This document shows positions 1-6,847 of a stretch of 10,596 nucleotides of DNA, piece by piece (position 1 is the stretch's first letter; every line of letters starts with the position of its first letter). Source of the DNA: JASFRS01 sp050114795 (GTDB taxonomy: Bacteria; Pseudomonadota; Alphaproteobacteria; Sphingomonadales; CAKZYD01); the NCBI GenBank assembly GCA_050114795.1, contig JASFRS010000080.1, forward strand, positions 1-10,596. The letters are read 5' to 3'. The notes under the pieces are model-generated. The model was not told the DNA's origin, made no database searches, and saw nothing but the letters and a program-made list of their open reading frames with translations. The translations under genes were made by a program, and so were the position numbers.

Positions 1-113
1 GCTGCCCAGACGAGAGGCCCCAATAGTGGTGAAATAAGCTGATAGGCAACAAGGGTAATGACACCCAAAAGGGCGATGAGAAAAGCCCGTGCATAAAATT
101 GCCTGTCATCCAT
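1..113 (-). CDS. N-terminal fragment of a probable AI-2E/PerM-family membrane transporter
   Basis: Only the first 37 codons are in the window; the gene runs off the left edge. From ATG at 113 the frame encodes a short polar start (MDDRQFYARAF), one long hydrophobic segment at about residues 11-28, and then SPLLGPLVWA. The pattern of a first transmembrane helix followed by a proline-rich 'P-L-x-P-L-x-W-A' turn is what I associate with the AI-2E transporter (PerM/YdiK) family, multi-pass inner-membrane proteins whose substrates are mostly unknown despite the name. The gene lies 41 bases downstream of ubiG on the same strand, so read-through is likely, but there is no visible Shine-Dalgarno site. 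A TATAAT hexamer sits just upstream. An ATG at 121 is in another frame and loses the hydrophobic pattern. The family call rests on few residues and could be another polytopic protein. Confidence 0.55.
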   Translation of the reverse strand, partial: MDDRQFYARAFLIALLGVITLVAYQLISPLLGPLVWA

Positions 114-125
114 TCGGACATTATA
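114..125 (-). promoter_or_regulatory. Possible -10 element placed for a leaderless start
   Basis: On the minus strand a perfect TATAAT lies at 125-120, followed by six bases and then the ATG at 113. That spacing would put the transcription start on or beside the A of the start codon, giving a leaderless mRNA. The matching -35 position (about CTGGCG, 17 bases upstream) is only a half match to TTGACA. The start codon also lacks a ribosome binding site, which fits. A chance hexamer in AT-rich sequence remains possible. Confidence 0.3.
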
Positions 126-154
126 GGCAGTTAGCGCATTTACGCCAGTTTTGA

Positions 155-925
155 CTATTTTGTTGTGCTGCCTACATAATTAACAGCGGTATCGCCTGGT
201 TTGACCGCCCAATCTCTTTTTAACAAATCAAAATTCAGACCTTCGAATTTGGGCGCTTTAAAACCCGCTTTGACCAGGGCTGCCGCTAATTCTTCAGGTG
301 TTAGGAATTTGTCCCAGTCATGGGTGCCGCGGGGGAGCCAGCGGAGAATATATTCAGCCCCTAAAATGGCCATTACATAGCTGCGCAATGTCCGGTTCAA
401 GGTTGAAACCAGCAGAATGCCGTCATCTTTCAGTAAATCAAAACAAGCTTTTAGAAAGACATCGACATCGGCCACATGTTCAATCACTTCCATATTGATG
501 ATGGCATCGAATTTTGCGCCTTCTTCAACCAATGCTTCTGCCGTTGTATGACGGTAGTTAATTTCAAGACCCATTTGATCGCGGTGATAAGAGGCAACAG
601 CGATATTTTCTCCCGCTGCATCAACACCGGTAATTTCTGCACCTAAACGAGATAACGGCTCACACAGCAGACCACCGCCACATCCGATGTCCAGAATTTT
701 TAGACCTTTCAGCGGTTTTAGGCTGTGCATATCACGCATGAAATGTGTGCAAAGTTGATCGCGAATATAAGTCAGGCGGGCAGGGTTTAAGGCGTGCAAT
801 GGCTTAAACGGACCATTTAAGTCCCACCAACTATCTGAAATGCGTGCGAATTTTTCGATTTCCTGTGCATCGATGGTAGAATTCTGAGTCTGCATTTTTT
901 CTCGCATTTCACTATTTTTCGTCAT
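155..925 (-). CDS. ubiG: Ubiquinone biosynthesis O-methyltransferase UbiG
   Basis: This SAM-dependent enzyme carries out both O-methylations of the ubiquinone head group (the C5 hydroxyl of the polyprenyl catechol and the last demethylubiquinol step) at the inner face of the membrane. The 256-residue protein, close to the 240 of E. coli, opens with the typical FARISDSWWD...GPFKPLHALNP region (26-48). The SAM-binding core follows: KILDIGCGGG (76-85), the acidic end of the second strand at GVD (100-102), and MEVIEHVAD (145-153). The stretch at about 176-208 (TLNRT...YILRWLPRGTHDWDKF) matches the segment used by UbiG to touch lipid. I chose ATG 925, preceded by AGGA, because upstream in-frame starts (982, 949) add residues unlike the family and enter the divergent spacer. 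It diverges from lysC and probably reads into the membrane gene at the left edge. Confidence 0.95.
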   Translation of the reverse strand: MTKNSEMREKMQTQNSTIDAQEIEKFARISDSWWDLNGPFKPLHALNPARLTYIRDQLCTHFMRDMHSLKPLKGLKILDIGCGGGLLCEPLSRLGAEITGVDAAGENIAVASYHRDQMGLEINYRHTTAEALVEEGAKFDAIINMEVIEHVADVDVFLKACFDLLKDDGILLVSTLNRTLRSYVMAILGAEYILRWLPRGTHDWDKFLTPEELAAALVKAGFKAPKFEGLNFDLLKRDWAVKPGDTAVNYVGSTTK

Positions 926-964
926 GATCCTGCCTTTTCTTAGCTCCATAGCATGGTCCGCGTC

Positions 965-993
965 TTGCCTAAAGGCTCTCAAGTCCTTATCAA
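965..993 (+). promoter_or_regulatory. Candidate sigma-70-type promoter for the lysC operon
   Basis: TTGCCT (965-970) and TATCAA (988-993) are separated by exactly 17 bases, and each matches four of six consensus positions. Transcription would start near 1000 and leave a leader of about 55 bases before lysC. It lies inside the 128-base spacer between the divergent ubiG and lysC starts. I saw no equally good candidate for ubiG on the other strand and no riboswitch-like structure in the short leader. This is a consensus match only. Confidence 0.35.
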
Positions 994-1053
994 GCAGGCG
1001 CGGCTTTGCATTTCAGTTTATCCGCATTGCGATACAGGGAAGACGTTTTATTT

Positions 1054-2271
1054 ATGGCTCGCATCGTCCAAAAATTCGGCGGCACGTCCGTTGCTGATCT
1101 AGATCGGATCCGCAATGTGGCCAAGCGCGTGAAAAAGGAAGTTGATCAAGGGCATGAGGTTGTCGTTGTGGTCTCTGCTATGGCCGGAGAGACGGACCGG
1201 TTGGTTGAATTATGTCGCCAGGCGGCCCCGCTTCATGATGCCCGGGAATATGACACCGTTGTTTCCACTGGCGAACAGGTAACGACCGGACTCTTGTCGA
1301 TTATTCTCCAAACCATGGGCGTACAAGCCCGGTCGTGGCAAGGGTGGCAAGTGCCGATTACCACAACCGGAGCGCATGGCGCAGCGCGCATTATAGATAT
1401 TGATACGCAGGAACTCGAGAGTCGCTTGGGCCAGGGCCAAGTGGCTGTTGTGCCCGGCTTTCAGGGTTTGGGCCCTGATAATCGCGTTACGACGCTTGGG
1501 CGTGGCGGTTCAGATTTGTCAGCAGTAGCCATAGCGGCAGCGATTAAGGCTGATCGTTGTGATATTTATACAGACGTGGACGGCGTTTATACGACTGACC
1601 CGCGCATTGTGAAGCGCGCGCGTAAAATCGAACGCATCACTTATGAAGAAATGCTGGAACTCGCGTCTTTAGGGGCAAAGGTTCTGCAAACCCGCTCTGT
1701 CGAACTGGCAATGAAACAGAATGTACGCCTTCAGGTTTTGTCATCATTTGAAGACCTGCCTGGCACTTTGGTTGTGGATGAGGATGAAATAGTGGAACAA
1801 CAACTGGTTACCGGTATCGCTTATACAAAGCAGGAGGCCAAAATCACTTTGATTGGAGTGCCGGATCAGCCGGGTATTTCCGCAGCCATTTTTGGTCCGC
1901 TGGCGGATGCGAATATCAATGTCGATATGATTGTCCAGAATGTCAGCCACAATGACGGCGCAACCGATATGACTTTCACTGTGCCGGATGCAGAATGTAC
2001 GCGGGCTCTTAATGTTATTGAAACTGCTGTTGGTAAAATTGGGTATAAGCGTCTGATTTCAAACAGAGATGTGGTGAAAATTTCAGTCGTTGGTGTTGGT
2101 ATGCGTTCCCATGCTGGTGTGGCGCAAACCATGTTCCAGACGTTGGCTGAAAAAGGGATCAATATTCAGGTAATTTCAACGTCAGAAATTAAGATTTCCG
2201 TATTGATTGATGCGGAATATACGGAACTCGCGCTGCGTGCCTTGCACACGGCCTATGAATTGGATGCTTAA
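1054..2271 (+). CDS. lysC: Aspartate kinase (aspartokinase) LysC
   Basis: Phosphorylates aspartate to aspartyl-4-phosphate, the first step towards lysine, diaminopimelate, threonine and methionine, in the cytoplasm. The protein has 405 residues, a normal length for the stand-alone enzyme. The amino-acid kinase domain carries KFGGTSV (7-13), the STGEQ segment (71-75), TTLGRGGSD (146-154) and YTDVDGVYTTDPR (172-184). Two ACT-type regulatory segments follow at about 264-330 and 343-405, the second with the well-conserved STSEIKIS (375-382). This architecture is usually inhibited by lysine and/or threonine; which applies here cannot be read from the sequence. ATG 1054 is chosen because MARIVQKFGG is the classical N terminus; an upstream in-frame TTG at 1006 only adds non-conserved residues. 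A modest AGGGA lies 13 bases upstream. It is the first gene of a tight cluster with the oxidoreductase gene and ptsP. Confidence 0.96.
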   Translation: MARIVQKFGGTSVADLDRIRNVAKRVKKEVDQGHEVVVVVSAMAGETDRLVELCRQAAPLHDAREYDTVVSTGEQVTTGLLSIILQTMGVQARSWQGWQVPITTTGAHGAARIIDIDTQELESRLGQGQVAVVPGFQGLGPDNRVTTLGRGGSDLSAVAIAAAIKADRCDIYTDVDGVYTTDPRIVKRARKIERITYEEMLELASLGAKVLQTRSVELAMKQNVRLQVLSSFEDLPGTLVVDEDEIVEQQLVTGIAYTKQEAKITLIGVPDQPGISAAIFGPLADANINVDMIVQNVSHNDGATDMTFTVPDAECTRALNVIETAVGKIGYKRLISNRDVVKISVVGVGMRSHAGVAQTMFQTLAEKGINIQVISTSEIKISVLIDAEYTELALRALHTAYELDA

Positions 2272-2277
2272 AAACTC

Positions 2278-3324
2278 ATGGCGCAAACACCATTGATTGA
2301 AACATTCCCTGAAAAGGGTTTGGCGAAGCTTGAAAAATTATGGGCGAAAGGCACAGAATTTCTAGGGACAAAATACGCCATTTTAGGGGGCGCGATGACC
2401 TGGGTTTCAGAACGTAACCTCGTCTCGGCAATCTCAAATGCAGGTGGTTTTGGCGTGATTGCCAGTGGTTCTATGCCAGCTGAGATCCTGCGTGAGGAAA
2501 TCCGTGCGACTAGAGCGCTGACAGATAAGCCCTTCGGCGTAAATTTGATTACACTTCATCCTCAGTTGAAGGACCTTGTTCAAGTCGTCGTTGAAGAAAA
2601 AGTCAGCCATGTGGTTCTGGCCGGTGGCTTACCGCCGGGATGGGCAATTGCCGAGTTAAAAGCTTCAGGTACAAAGCTCATGTGTTTTGCCCCGGCGCTG
2701 GCTTTGGCCAAAAAATTGGTGCGTTCAGGTGTTGATGCACTGATTATTGAGGGCTCAGAGGCAGGCGGTCACATCGGACCTGTGTCGACGGCGGTTTTGG
2801 CGCAAGAGATTTTGCCTGAGATTACCGATGTCCCAGTTTTTATCGCCGGTGGTATCGGACGCGGCGAAGCCATCGTCAGCTATTTGCAGATGGGTGCGGC
2901 TGGCGTGCAATTGGGTACAAGATTTGTTTGTGCCGATGAATCCGTTGCCCATGAAAATTTCAAAAAAGCTTTCATTCGTGCGTCTGCCCGCGACGCTGTG
3001 GCGACAGTTCAAATTGACCCGAAATTCCCTGTGATTCCAGTGCGTGCGCTTAAGAATAAAGGTACGGAAGATTTCACAAATTTGCAGCGTGACGTAATTA
3101 CAGCTTATCATGCCGGCGACGTTGACCAGAAAGAAGCGCAATTGAAAATAGAACATTTCTGGTCCGGGGCACTGCGTCGAGCTGTTGTCGATGGGGATGT
3201 GGACACAGGTTCTTTGATGGCAGGGCAAAGCGTGGGTATGGTAAAATCCGTTCGCCCCTGCGCGGAGATTATTCAAAATCTCGTCGGGCAGGCGGCCGAA
3301 TTTTTGGAGGGAAGAGAAAAATAA
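2278..3324 (+). CDS. Nitronate monooxygenase / FabK-like FMN oxidoreductase
   Basis: A 348-residue TIM-barrel flavoprotein of the 2-nitropropane dioxygenase superfamily. Visible family marks are YAILGGAM (33-40), NAGGFGVIASG (54-64), EGSEAGGHIGP (158-168) with the usual catalytic histidine at 165, AGGIGRGEA (190-198), and GVQLGTRF (209-216), which contacts the FMN phosphate in relatives. The tail VDGDVDTGSLMAGQSVGMV (304-322) resembles FabK enoyl-ACP reductases as much as nitronate monooxygenases, so the reaction could be oxidative denitrification of alkyl nitronates (a detoxification) or reduction of an enoyl thioester. The sequence alone does not decide. The start is six bases after the lysC stop and has no Shine-Dalgarno site, so translation probably depends on ribosomes finishing lysC. 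The stop is one base from ptsP. The protein is soluble, with no signal peptide. Confidence 0.88.
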   Translation: MAQTPLIETFPEKGLAKLEKLWAKGTEFLGTKYAILGGAMTWVSERNLVSAISNAGGFGVIASGSMPAEILREEIRATRALTDKPFGVNLITLHPQLKDLVQVVVEEKVSHVVLAGGLPPGWAIAELKASGTKLMCFAPALALAKKLVRSGVDALIIEGSEAGGHIGPVSTAVLAQEILPEITDVPVFIAGGIGRGEAIVSYLQMGAAGVQLGTRFVCADESVAHENFKKAFIRASARDAVATVQIDPKFPVIPVRALKNKGTEDFTNLQRDVITAYHAGDVDQKEAQLKIEHFWSGALRRAVVDGDVDTGSLMAGQSVGMVKSVRPCAEIIQNLVGQAAEFLEGREK

Positions 3325-3325
3325 A

Positions 3326-5602
3326 ATGACACCCGTTGGCGAGGCCATAAGCGCCCCGCGCGCACTTTTGCGCCGTCTGCATTCTTTGATGGCGGAAGTG
3401 AGTGACGGTGAAGCCCGGCTTGCGCAAGTCGTCCGCGAAATCGCTGAGACGATGGATGTCGAAGTTTGCTCAATTTACGCCGTTGTCCCTGATGGCGCGC
3501 TGGAATTATTCGCCACTCAAGGTCTGAAGAAAGAGGCTATCCACCGGACGCGCCTTGCCATTGGTGAGGGTCTTGTCGGTGTGATTGCCGAAACGGGTGT
3601 GCCTCTCAATTTAGCTGAGGCGCGAGAACATCCTGACTTCGCTTATCGCCCTGAAACGGGGGAGGAGGCTTATCACTCTTTCCTTGGTGTGCCGATCCTA
3701 AGGTCCGGGCGTCCGATTGGCGTATTGTCCATTCAAACCATTGAGCCCCGCCACTTTGTCAGTGAAGAAGTGGATGCGCTTTTAACTGTCGCCATGGTGC
3801 TGGCTGAAATCATGGGCGTGGGTGGCTTGGTTGATGAAGCGCTTGCGGCCAGGGAGATCGCGTCCAAAAGGGCTATGCAGACCCTGGAAGGGTTGCGCCT
3901 TGTAGATGGTGTTGCCCAAGGCGTAGCTATCTTCCATCAGCCCCGCGTCAACATCATTAAAACAGTGACGGATGATGTTGATAAAGAAAAGGAACGCATT
4001 CGCGCAGCTTTCCGAGCCATGCGCGCGCAAATCGACCGCATTATGTCTGCCAGCGATATCGGGCATATCGGTGAGCATCGCGATATCCTTGAAACCTATA
4101 AAATGTTCGCCTTTGATCGCGGTTGGGCGGCGCGTATTGATGAGGCGATTGAGCAGGGCCTGACATCTGAAGCAGCGGTGGAACGGGTACAGCAACGTAC
4201 TCGTGCCTCAATGCGCAAAACGAATGACCCTTATTTATTGGAACGTTTGCATGATCTGGATGATCTGGCGAATCGTTTGATTCGGATTTTGACGGGGCAA
4301 ATGGCGTCCGCTGCGGCCAAAGGCTTAACTGAAGACAGTATTGTTATTGCCCGGTCAATGGGGCCTGCGGAATTGCTCGAATACAGCCGTGAATTCCTTC
4401 GCGGTCTGGTTCTTGAGGAAGGCTCACCGACAGCGCATGTGACCTTGATCGCACGGGCTATGGGTATTCCCGTCTTGGGCCGGATCAAAAATGCTTCAGA
4501 TATGATTGAGCCGGACGATCTGCTGATTGTTGATGCGGAACATGGTCAGCTTTTTGTCCGCCCGACATCCGAGACCATTGAGGTTTATGAACACGCCATC
4601 GAGCAGCGGGAGGAGCGTGCAGTCCGCTATGCACAGGTCTTGGACCTGCCTGCAGTGACAAAAGATGGCGTCGGCATTGATTTGATGATTAACGCCGGTT
4701 TGAAGGCAGACCTTGATAGCCTGAAGGCAACGCGTGCCGCTGGCATTGGTTTGTTCCGTACGGAGTTTCAATTCATGGTGGCCTCAACGCTGCCACGGCT
4801 CCAGGCGCAGACGAATCTTTATCGAGAAGTGTTGGATGAGGCGGATGGCAAGCCGGTCGTCTTTCGTGCGGTTGATATCGGCGGCGACAAGCGCGTGCCT
4901 TATGTCTCTTCAGACACGAATGAGGAAAACCCGGCCTTGGGCTGGCGTGCGGTTCGTGTCGCTTTAGAACGCCCGGTTCTGCTTAAATTGCAAACCCGCG
5001 CTTTGTTGAAAGCTGCGGCAGGACGTCGCTTAGACCTTATGTTTCCGATGGTCGCCGAGGTTGCGGAGTTTGATGCAGCTAAAGAAATTGTGGAAGAAGA
5101 AGTTGCCTTCTTTAAGCGTATGGGCCGCCCAGTGCCGGAGCCATTGCGGATCGGCGTAATGCTGGAAGTGCCATCGCTTGCCTGGCAGCTTCACACATTA
5201 TTACCGCGCGTGGATTTTGTGGCTATTGGCACCAATGATCTGTTGCAATTCTTCTTTGCGGCGGACCGCTCCAATCCTAAATTGGCGGATCGTTATGATT
5301 TGTTATCTCCGGCAGCACTGAACTTCATTCATCAGGTCGTGTCCATTTGTAATAGCCAGGGCGTTGACGTGTCCGTCTGTGGTGAAGTTGGCGGTCGTCC
5401 GTTAGAGGCGATGGTGCTTATCGGTTTGGGGCTGCGTCGCTTGTCCATGTCACCAGCGGGTATTGCACCTGTTAAGCTGATGATCAGGTCTTTAAACCTT
5501 GAATCTGTCTCTTCTTTCGCCGAGTCGCTCCTATCCAAACCAGATCATAGTGTGCGTGGCTATGCGATAGAATTTGCCGAATTGCACAATATTCCTATCT
5601 GA
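3326..5602 (+). CDS. ptsP: PtsP, Enzyme I of the nitrogen phosphotransferase system (EI-Ntr)
   Basis: Autophosphorylates from phosphoenolpyruvate and passes the phosphate to NPr, the first step of a regulatory relay linked to nitrogen and potassium status rather than sugar import. The 758 residues match the family (E. coli PtsP 748). An N-terminal GAF sensor (about 17-165) is followed by the helical HPr-binding part (about 190-330), the swivelling domain with phospho-histidine 371 in GSPTAHVTLIARAMGIPVLG (366-385), and the PEP-binding barrel. The barrel shows GLFRTEFQF (475-483), FRAVDIGGDK (513-522), ENPALGWRAVR (534-544), MLEVPS (612-617), GTNDLLQF (635-642) and the catalytic cysteine 685 in VCGEVGG. 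All key residues are present. A strong GGAGG at 3306-3310 precedes ATG 3326, one base after the upstream stop. GAF domains of some alphaproteobacterial PtsP proteins sense glutamine; that is family knowledge, not visible here. Its partners NPr and EIIA-Ntr are not in the window. Confidence 0.96.
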   Translation: MTPVGEAISAPRALLRRLHSLMAEVSDGEARLAQVVREIAETMDVEVCSIYAVVPDGALELFATQGLKKEAIHRTRLAIGEGLVGVIAETGVPLNLAEAREHPDFAYRPETGEEAYHSFLGVPILRSGRPIGVLSIQTIEPRHFVSEEVDALLTVAMVLAEIMGVGGLVDEALAAREIASKRAMQTLEGLRLVDGVAQGVAIFHQPRVNIIKTVTDDVDKEKERIRAAFRAMRAQIDRIMSASDIGHIGEHRDILETYKMFAFDRGWAARIDEAIEQGLTSEAAVERVQQRTRASMRKTNDPYLLERLHDLDDLANRLIRILTGQMASAAAKGLTEDSIVIARSMGPAELLEYSREFLRGLVLEEGSPTAHVTLIARAMGIPVLGRIKNASDMIEPDDLLIVDAEHGQLFVRPTSETIEVYEHAIEQREERAVRYAQVLDLPAVTKDGVGIDLMINAGLKADLDSLKATRAAGIGLFRTEFQFMVASTLPRLQAQTNLYREVLDEADGKPVVFRAVDIGGDKRVPYVSSDTNEENPALGWRAVRVALERPVLLKLQTRALLKAAAGRRLDLMFPMVAEVAEFDAAKEIVEEEVAFFKRMGRPVPEPLRIGVMLEVPSLAWQLHTLLPRVDFVAIGTNDLLQFFFAADRSNPKLADRYDLLSPAALNFIHQVVSICNSQGVDVSVCGEVGGRPLEAMVLIGLGLRRLSMSPAGIAPVKLMIRSLNLESVSSFAESLLSKPDHSVRGYAIEFAELHNIPI

Positions 5603-5636
5603 TTCGTAAGAATCTAAGTCATTGTAGAATCAATGG

Positions 5637-5783
5637 TTGACTTAAGGCCCCAACTTAATTTTGACTAATGAAAAGTAAAAAGTGGCTGATAAAGAAGCCG
5701 AAGGTTGTATTTTTGGGGCAGAATCAAAGCAGGCTTGGTCAAATGGGGAGGGCCAAGGCAGCTTAATCAAATTTTTGGTTTGA
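5637..5783 (+). other. Spacer with potential RNA stem-loops (ptsP 3' region / rodZ leader)
   Basis: This part of the 257-base gap between ptsP and the RodZ-like gene can form several stems if transcribed. GCCCCAA (5647-5653) pairs perfectly with TTGGGGC (5713-5719), extended outside an internal loop by TTGA (5637-5640) with TCAA (5724-5727). It encloses a small GGCT/AGCC hairpin (5684-5687 with 5696-5699). Next, CTTGGTC (5734-5740) pairs with GGCCAAG (5751-5757) using one G-U, around a purine-rich loop. Last, TCAAA (5767-5771) faces TTTGA (5779-5783) across TTTTTGG. No stem is directly followed by a T-run, so none is a clean terminator. TTGACT occurs twice (5637, 5661) without a good -10 at 17 bases. 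It could be a 5' leader, a 3'-derived small RNA or chance. I match it to no known RNA family. Confidence 0.35.
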
Positions 5784-5801
5784 ACGTGCATCCTGAAATA
5801 C

Positions 5802-5810
5802 GGAGGTGAT
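5802..5810 (+). promoter_or_regulatory. Near-perfect Shine-Dalgarno sequence not positioned for rodZ
   Basis: GGAGGTGAT is nine bases complementary to the 3' end of bacterial 16S rRNA and the strongest such site I saw in the window. It stands seven bases before an ATG at 5814 that opens only a six-codon frame. The start of the RodZ-like gene is about 50 bases further on, and the rodZ frame is closed upstream by a TGA at 5812-5814, so this site cannot directly serve an extended rodZ. Confidence 0.6.
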
Positions 5811-5813
5811 TTG

Positions 5814-5834
5814 ATGTCGCCTGACATGGCTTAG
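5814..5834 (+). CDS. Possible six-codon leader peptide (MSPDMA) upstream of rodZ
   Basis: ATG at 5814 follows an ideal Shine-Dalgarno site and encodes Met-Ser-Pro-Asp-Met-Ala before TAG at 5832-5834. The stop lies 25 bases ahead of the RodZ-like start, which has only a poor ribosome binding site of its own, so the mini-frame could load ribosomes that re-initiate at rodZ. The start also falls in a small perfect hairpin (ATGTC 5814-5818 with GACAT 5823-5827). There is no run of one amino acid, as attenuator peptides usually have, so no metabolite can be suggested. Translation is inferred from the signal strength alone; the peptide may have no product function. Confidence 0.35.
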   Translation: MSPDMA

Positions 5835-5859
5835 CGCAAGCGGGGTAGTAGCCAGAATT

Positions 5860-6786
5860 ATGACCGAAGATATATCTAATCAGGCAAAAGAAGAGGTGAA
5901 AAACCTTGGGCAGCGCTTAACTGATAAACGCGAGGAATTGGCGCTGACAATTGAGGAAATCTCAAGAGAGACGCGCATCCCTGAACGTTATTTAAAAGCC
6001 TTGGAAGAAGAAGATTTTAAAGAGTTGCCAGGTGGTGTCTATGCATCCGCTTTTGTGCGCAGTTATGCACGCAGGCTTGGCCTTGATGAGGCTTCCATTA
6101 GTGCCCAATATAAAGCTGAAGTACAATTGGAAGAACCGGTTTATAATTTTGCGCTACAAGAGCCGCCTGCTGAATCCCGACGCCCAACGCGAGCTATGAT
6201 CTTGGGTGGGCTAGTTGTTGCAATTGCAGCTTATGGAACATGGTTTTCATTGAATACTGACCCAGTTGATGTGGCTGTAAGTCCTGTCTTGCCGAAGACG
6301 ACTGTTGCCGCGGCAAGCGAAGAACTACATCGCGGTGAGATTGAGAAATTTGCCCCCGGCGCTGGCGGGGAAGAGGAAGCTGTGGCTGATCTTGATCAAG
6401 AGGTCGATGCCTCTGATGTGGTGGAACAGATTGATGCTCCGGTGGAAATGGCCGAAATTTCAAAGACGGGGGCTGAGGTTGAGGCCAAAACGCTAGAGTC
6501 TAAAGTCGCGCGTCAGGACATGGTGGTTGAAGCAATTGCAGATAGTTGGATCCATATCACTCATGGAACGGATATTCTTTACTCAGGTGTCATGAAAGCG
6601 GGCAATAGCTTCACTGTGACCGCCAAAGAAGAAGTTGAAATGACAACCGGCAATGCCGGAGGCGTGGTTTTGCGCCTGGGTGACTGGAGTAGCGGCCCGC
6701 TGGGCCCGGAAGAAGGTGTTCGTCGCGGCATATCTCTAAGCCCGTCGGATTGGAACACTGCGCAGGCTGATCGCGATCATAGTTGA
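5860..6786 (+). CDS. rodZ: RodZ-like membrane protein (cytoplasmic HTH domain plus periplasmic DUF4115)
   Basis: A 308-residue single-pass inner-membrane protein with the RodZ arrangement. Residues about 15-80 form a cytoplasmic XRE-type helix-turn-helix of the HTH_25 kind (LGQRLTDKREELALTIEEIS, then IPERYLKALEEEDF and LPGGVYASAFVRSYAR). A basic stretch (RRPTR, 107-111) leads into one transmembrane helix at about 112-130. A long acidic linker (131-218) follows, then a DUF4115 domain at about 221-297 with SWIHI (229-233), YSGVMKAG, TTGNAGGV (262-269) and the closing GVRRGISLSP. RodZ binds the MreB cytoskeleton through its HTH domain and supports the elongation machinery; the HTH usually does not act on DNA. 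The start ATG 5860 has only a weak GGGG-containing site, and no upstream in-frame start exists before a TGA at 5812. ispG follows after 137 bases. Orthology to characterised RodZ is inferred from architecture; short helix-turn-helix relatives with other roles exist. Confidence 0.85.
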   Translation: MTEDISNQAKEEVKNLGQRLTDKREELALTIEEISRETRIPERYLKALEEEDFKELPGGVYASAFVRSYARRLGLDEASISAQYKAEVQLEEPVYNFALQEPPAESRRPTRAMILGGLVVAIAAYGTWFSLNTDPVDVAVSPVLPKTTVAAASEELHRGEIEKFAPGAGGEEEAVADLDQEVDASDVVEQIDAPVEMAEISKTGAEVEAKTLESKVARQDMVVEAIADSWIHITHGTDILYSGVMKAGNSFTVTAKEEVEMTTGNAGGVVLRLGDWSSGPLGPEEGVRRGISLSPSDWNTAQADRDHS

Positions 6787-6847
6787 AAAAAATCACAGTT
6801 TTTCTTGAGTTTTGCGGGGCATTTCTGCATGTTCGCGAGCGCAAGGG

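Noticed and set aside
926..982. Extended ubiG starts at 982 or 949
   Set aside because: The added residues are not like UbiG, and ATG 925 has a Shine-Dalgarno match.
1006..1053. Extended lysC start at TTG 1006
   Set aside because: It would add 16 non-conserved residues before the classical MARIVQKFGGTSV start and would remove most of the leader.
2755..3348. Long minus-strand frame opposite the NMO/FabK-like gene
   Set aside because: It lies entirely against a well-supported conserved gene, has a composition unlike a real protein (rich in His, Cys, Arg, Asn) and shows no recognisable motif.
3782..4195. Minus-strand frame opposite ptsP
   Set aside because: It is a shadow of the ptsP reading frame, with no ribosome binding site or family features.
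5601..5614. GATTC-GTAA-GAATC inverted repeat at the ptsP stop, considered as a terminator
   Set aside because: The stem is only 5 bp, AT-rich, and not followed by a T-run.
5637..5693. TTGACT copies as -35 boxes of a rodZ promoter
   Set aside because: No acceptable -10 lies at 16-18 bases from either copy; the best candidate, GATAAA (5688-5693), is 21 bases from the second copy.
5642..5827. Minus-strand 61-codon frame in the ptsP-rodZ spacer
   Set aside because: It is the only long frame in the gap, but it shows no good start site, no recognisable domain and low-complexity composition. It is probably chance in AT-rich sequence.
6785..6804. GAAAAA/TTTTTC pair after the rodZ stop, considered as a terminator
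   Set aside because: The stem has almost no G-C pairs, so it would not be stable enough to act as an intrinsic terminator.
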